From an uncultured Ruminococcus sp. (GTDB lineage: Bacteria; Bacillota; Clostridia; Lachnospirales; Lachnospiraceae): a stretch of DNA of 64,000 nucleotides. A program made the translations under genes and the position numbers. Where the stretch lies: contig CAJFGR010000006.1 in assembly GCA_904377845.1 (NCBI GenBank), forward strand, positions 17,092 through 81,091, read 5' to 3'. The notes beneath the pieces are model-generated. The model did no database searches. It was not told where the DNA came from and worked only from the letters and a program-made list of their open reading frames with translations. This document shows positions 60,374 to 64,000 of this stretch, piece by piece. Positions within the stretch are counted from its first letter, which is position 1. The number at the start of each line of letters is the position of its first letter.

Positions 60374-62161
60374 ATGTATCGTTCACACGTGCTTGTCTGC
60401 GGCGGAACCGGATGTACCTCTTCCGGCAGCCAGCGGATCCGGGAGAGACTGGAAAAAGAAATCGCGGCCAACGGGCTGTCTGAAGAAGTCGGTGTTGTCA
60501 AGACCGGATGTTTCGGACTGTGCGCCCTCGGCCCGATCATGATCGTATATCCGGAAGGAACTTTCTATTCTATGGTTCAGGAGGACGACATCCCCGAGAT
60601 CGTCTCTGAACATTTGCTGAAGGGAAGAGTTGTCACGCGTCTGCTCTATGATGAGACGACCAAGACAGACAAGATCATTCCGCTTAATGAGACGAATTTC
60701 TATAAGAAACAGCACAGGGTAGCGTTGAGAAACTGTGGTGTGATCAACCCTGAGAATATTGAAGAATACATCGGAACCGGCGGCTACGAGGCGCTGGGCA
60801 TTGTGCTCACAGAGAAGACTCCGGAGGACGTGATCCAGATCCTTCTGGACAGCGGTCTGAGAGGAAGAGGCGGCGCCGGATTCCCCACAGGATTAAAGTG
60901 GAAGTTTGCCGCGGCAAATGAAGCAGACCAGAAATATGTCTGTTGCAATGCAGATGAGGGAGACCCGGGAGCATTCATGGACCGTTCCATCCTTGAAGGT
61001 GATCCTCATGCTGTGCTGGAGGCAATGGCTATCGCGGGATATGCGATCGGAGCATCGCAGGGATATATCTACGTGCGCGCCGAGTATCCCATCGCAGTAA
61101 AACGTCTTGAGATTGCTATAAATCAGGCGAGAGAATACGGACTGCTCGGGGAAAATATATTTGACAGCGGCTTTAATTTTGATATTGAACTAAGACTCGG
61201 CGCGGGAGCATTTGTCTGTGGAGAGGAAACAGCGCTCATGACGTCCATAGAAGGAAACAGAGGCGAGCCCCGCCCCCGCCCGCCGTTCCCGGCGCTGAAG
61301 GGTCTTTTCCAGAAACCGACCATCTTAAACAACGTGGAAACATTTGCAAATATTCCGCAGATCATCGTAAACGGTCCGGAATGGTTTGCATCCATGGGAA
61401 CGGAAAATTCAAAAGGGACGAAAGTATTCGCTCTGGGCGGTAAGATCCACAATACAGGCCTTGTGGAAGTTCCCATGGGGACGACGCTCCGGGAAATCGT
61501 GGAAGAGATCGGAGGCGGCATTCCGAACGGCAAGAAATTTAAGGCTGCCCAGACCGGCGGACCGTCCGGCGGATGTATCCCCGCAGAGCATCTGGATGTG
61601 CCCATCGATTATGACAACCTGAAGAAGATCGGATCCATGATGGGCTCCGGCGGACTGATCATTATGGATGAGGATACCTGCATGGTGGATATCGCAAAGT
61701 TCTTCCTCGAATTTACCGTGGATGAGTCCTGCGGCAAATGTACGCCCTGCCGGATCGGTACGAGGCGTATGCTGGAGATCCTTGAAAAGATTACAAAAGG
61801 TCAGGCAACCATGGAAGATCTGGATAAGCTGGAAGAGCTCTGTTATCATCTGCAGTCCAGTTCGCTGTGCGCCCTCGGCCAGACAGCGCCCAATCCGGTG
61901 CTCTCTACACTGCGTTATTTCAGGGATGAATATATCGCCCATATTGTTGACAAGAAATGTCCGGCGGGAGTCTGTAAGGACCTGCTGCAGTTTAAGATCG
62001 ATCCGGATAAATGTAAGGGATGTACGCTCTGCGCGAGAACCTGTCCTGCGGATGCGATCATCGGCTCGGTAAGGGAAGTACATATGATCGACTCCGAGAA
62101 GTGCCTGAAATGCGGCGCCTGCATAGAGAAATGCCGGTTCGGCGCGATCTATAAAGAATAA
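60374..62161 (+). CDS. hydB: NuoF-like flavoprotein subunit of trimeric hydrogenase (HydB)
   Basis: 595 residues. N-terminal thioredoxin-like [2Fe-2S] domain (CGGTGCTSSG, TGCFGLCALGPI); NuoF core with GRGGAGFPTGLKW (FMN/NAD site), CCNADEGDPGAFMDRS, GAGAFVCGEETALM; SLBB domain; ESCGKCTPCRIGTRR cluster; C-terminal double [4Fe-4S] (CKGCTLCARTC, CLKCGACIEKC). It is the NAD(H)-reacting, electron-bifurcating subunit. ATG 60374 has GGAGG 9 bases upstream. HydA follows by 15 bases. Confidence 0.94.
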   Translation: MYRSHVLVCGGTGCTSSGSQRIRERLEKEIAANGLSEEVGVVKTGCFGLCALGPIMIVYPEGTFYSMVQEDDIPEIVSEHLLKGRVVTRLLYDETTKTDKIIPLNETNFYKKQHRVALRNCGVINPENIEEYIGTGGYEALGIVLTEKTPEDVIQILLDSGLRGRGGAGFPTGLKWKFAAANEADQKYVCCNADEGDPGAFMDRSILEGDPHAVLEAMAIAGYAIGASQGYIYVRAEYPIAVKRLEIAINQAREYGLLGENIFDSGFNFDIELRLGAGAFVCGEETALMTSIEGNRGEPRPRPPFPALKGLFQKPTILNNVETFANIPQIIVNGPEWFASMGTENSKGTKVFALGGKIHNTGLVEVPMGTTLREIVEEIGGGIPNGKKFKAAQTGGPSGGCIPAEHLDVPIDYDNLKKIGSMMGSGGLIIMDEDTCMVDIAKFFLEFTVDESCGKCTPCRIGTRRMLEILEKITKGQATMEDLDKLEELCYHLQSSSLCALGQTAPNPVLSTLRYFRDEYIAHIVDKKCPAGVCKDLLQFKIDPDKCKGCTLCARTCPADAIIGSVREVHMIDSEKCLKCGACIEKCRFGAIYKE

Positions 62162-62176
62162 GGGAGGGCAGTGAGA

Positions 62177-63904
62177 ATGGAAAATGTAAATTTAAAGATA
62201 AACGGCCTGAATGTAACTGCACCCGCAGGTTCTACGATCCTGGCGGGAATCCGTATCCCTACGCTGTGCTATTTAAAAGAGATTAATGAGATCGGCGCCT
62301 GCCGCATGTGCGTGGTGGAAGTAAAAGGAGCGAGAAATCTGGTGGCAGCGTGTGTCTATCCGGTTTCCGAAGGCATGGAAGTGCTGACGAATACGAAGAA
62401 GCTGCTGGATTCCAGAAGGAGAACGCTGGAGCTGCTCCTGTCCAACCATGATAAGAAATGCCTCTCCTGTGTGCGAAGCGGGCATTGTGAACTTCAGGAA
62501 CTCTGTCAGGAACTGGGCGTGACGGATGAGGATTATTTTGCAGGCGAATCGCCCCATTATGAGCTGGATGAGAGCGCGGTACATATGGTGCGGGATAACA
62601 ACAAGTGCATCCTCTGCCGGAGATGCTCTGCTGTGTGTGAAAAAGTACAGAGCGTGGGCGTTATCGGACCGAATAACAGAGGATTTGCCACATTTATCGG
62701 TTCCCCGTTCAATATGGGACTGGGGGATACGAGCTGCGTATCCTGCGGACAGTGCATCGCCGCCTGTCCTACCGGAGCACTCTATGAGAAAAGCAATATT
62801 GACGACGTGCTGGAAGCGATCGCCGATGAGACGAAACACGTGGTCGTTCAGCCCGCTCCGTCCGTGCGCGCGGCGCTTGGCGAAGAGTTCGGCTATCCTA
62901 TGGGAACAGACGTAGAAGGCAAGATGGCGGCGGCTCTCAGGAGGATCGGATTTGATAAAGTGTTCGATACAGACTTCAGCGCTGACCTTACCATCATGGA
63001 GGAAGCACATGAATTTATTGACCGCGTGCAGAACGGAGGCGTCCTGCCGATGATGACATCCTGCTCGCCGGGATGGATCAAATACTGCGAGCACTATTAT
63101 CCGGATCAGCTGGCGCACCTGTCCAGCTGCAAGTCGCCCCAGCAGATGTTCGGAGCCATCACCAAGACATATTATGCAGAGAAGATGGGAATCGCTCCAG
63201 AAGATATTGTATGCGTCAGTGTTATGCCGTGTACGGCGAAGAAATTTGAGCTTCAGAGAGACGATCAGTATGCGGCGGGAGTGCCGGATGTGGACATCTC
63301 CATCACAACACGCGAACTGGCGCGTCTGATCCGCAAAGTGGGAATCGATTTCCGCAGTCTGCCGGATGAGGGATTTGACGATCCTCTCGGTGAATCTTCA
63401 GGCGCAGGCGTCATCTTCGGAGCGACCGGAGGCGTGATGGAGGCAGCCCTGCGTACGGCTGTGGAGACACTTACGGGAGAGACTCTGGAGAAGGTTGAGT
63501 TCATGGAAGTGCGCGGCACAGACGGTATCAAAGAGGCTACCTACAACGTAGCAGGGACAGACGTGAAAGTCGCAGTTGCCTCCGGACTTTCCAACGCAAA
63601 GGCCATCATGGACAAAGTGCGTTCCGGTGAGGCGGACTATCACTTTATCGAGATCATGTGCTGCCCGGGCGGCTGCGTAAACGGCGGCGGCCAGCCTCAG
63701 GTACACGCAGATGTGCGCAACTTCACGGATGTAAAGGCAGTGCGCGCGAAAGCCCTCTATGATAATGATGCGGCAAAGACGATCAGAAAGTCCCATGAGA
63801 ACCCGTCTATCAAGAGAGTATACAGGGAATATCTGGGCGCGCCGGGAAGCGAGAAGGCACACCATATACTGCATACAAGTTACGTAAAACGAACCATTAA
63901 TTAA
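62177..63904 (+). CDS. hydA: catalytic [FeFe] hydrogenase subunit HydA
   Basis: 575 residues. N-terminal plant-type [2Fe-2S] domain (PTLCYLKEINEIGACRMC), His-ligated cluster (CLSCVRSGHCELQELC), two [4Fe-4S] (CILCRRCSAVC, CVSCGQCIAAC), then the H-cluster domain with TSCSPGW (Cys296; the canonical motif is TSCCPxW), MPCTAKKFE and EIMCCPGGCVNGGGQP. It produces or oxidises H2. ATG 62177 has AGGGAGGG 8 bases upstream. Oddity: after GSTIL the text runs straight to AGIRIPT, where relatives, as I recall them, have about five more residues (EAAR-like helix), suggesting a small in-frame deletion near 62243. Confidence 0.93.
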   Translation: MENVNLKINGLNVTAPAGSTILAGIRIPTLCYLKEINEIGACRMCVVEVKGARNLVAACVYPVSEGMEVLTNTKKLLDSRRRTLELLLSNHDKKCLSCVRSGHCELQELCQELGVTDEDYFAGESPHYELDESAVHMVRDNNKCILCRRCSAVCEKVQSVGVIGPNNRGFATFIGSPFNMGLGDTSCVSCGQCIAACPTGALYEKSNIDDVLEAIADETKHVVVQPAPSVRAALGEEFGYPMGTDVEGKMAAALRRIGFDKVFDTDFSADLTIMEEAHEFIDRVQNGGVLPMMTSCSPGWIKYCEHYYPDQLAHLSSCKSPQQMFGAITKTYYAEKMGIAPEDIVCVSVMPCTAKKFELQRDDQYAAGVPDVDISITTRELARLIRKVGIDFRSLPDEGFDDPLGESSGAGVIFGATGGVMEAALRTAVETLTGETLEKVEFMEVRGTDGIKEATYNVAGTDVKVAVASGLSNAKAIMDKVRSGEADYHFIEIMCCPGGCVNGGGQPQVHADVRNFTDVKAVRAKALYDNDAAKTIRKSHENPSIKRVYREYLGAPGSEKAHHILHTSYVKRTIN

Positions 63905-64000
63905 ATTCCGATTTCTCGTATCGGCTCAGGAGTAGAAAATCATCTGAAAAGTGGTTAAATACGGAATGATCGACTCACGTATCCGCGGACAAAGGAAAGG
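63905..64000. other. downstream tail, nothing assigned
   Basis: 96 bases after hydA. A small inverted repeat CCGAT-N7-ATCGG (63908-63924) without a U-run is the only structure seen. The terminator or next gene lies beyond the window. Confidence 0.5.

Noticed and set aside
63056-63076. TSCSPGW in HydA as an inactivating mutation
   Set aside because: One canonical Cys is Ser, but all other motifs are intact and, as I recall, this variant occurs in other trimeric hydrogenases, so I treat it as a variant.

Overview
The window reads as chromosome of an anaerobic, fermentative Firmicute of the class Clostridia, most like a gut Lachnospiraceae member. The grounds are a trimeric NAD-linked [FeFe] hydrogenase beside a second, sensory-type hydrogenase gene, strong AGGAGG-type ribosome sites, sigma-A promoters with 17-base spacers, a glycan-heavy gene set, and a corrinoid-activation gene next to a methyltransferase remnant. 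Species cannot be fixed from the sequence. I saw no rRNA, tRNA, CRISPR array, insertion sequence or prophage.

Layout. 1-25.9 kb is carbohydrate metabolism: the end of glgB; a sucrose/raffinose PTS operon (GH32, EIIA, EIIBC, GH36) divergent from an AraC regulator; a MATE exporter; a glycosidase/membrane operon (permuted GH3, small membrane protein, GH2, GtrA-like protein); a LytTR/GHKL two-component pair; MazG; and a fructo-oligosaccharide type locus in which an ABC importer (minus strand) diverges from a LacI regulator plus a second GH32 (plus strand). The binding protein of that importer is broken. 26-31.6 kb is a 5-oxoprolinase cluster (NRAMP-like transporter, pxpB, pxpC, biotin carrier, biotin carboxylase, pxpA). 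31.6-36.3 kb holds a YczE-like protein, an HTH/ATPase/DUF4325 fusion, an aldo-keto reductase scar, a YbaK deacylase, and a methyltransferase fragment joined to a RACo-type activator. 36.4-41.8 kb is a peptide/nickel-type ABC transporter with fused ATPases. 41.9-45.4 kb couples a split threonine/serine exporter to cobalamin/siroheme genes, including a tandem CobU. 45.4-49.6 kb has a long hairpin, a broken sodium/solute symporter and the AmmeMemoRadiSam pair. 49.7-55.2 kb has a small membrane ORF, a predicted type I toxin-antitoxin locus, a short KdpD with KdpE, and a second permuted GH3. 55.2-63.9 kb is a divergent hydrogenase region: a minus-strand putative H2/redox-sensing operon and the plus-strand HydC/ATPase/ferredoxin/HydB/HydA operon.

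How the genes work together. Sugars enter by PTS or ABC routes, are cut by GH32/GH36/GH2/GH3 enzymes and fermented, with excess reductant leaving as H2 through HydABC. The sensory-type hydrogenase, two ATPase-fold proteins and DRTGG/PHP proteins probably tune this.

Two things stand out. First, at least four genes carry clean internal deletions (ABC binding protein, aldo-keto reductase, UroD-type methyltransferase, symporter), and hydA may carry a small in-frame one. Second, several gene groups have no settled function: the biotin-carboxylase-linked oxoprolinase cluster, AmmeMemoRadiSam, tandem CobU, the HATPase-DUF4325 protein and the sensory hydrogenase operon. All calls come from reading translations and sequence by eye; no search or alignment was run.
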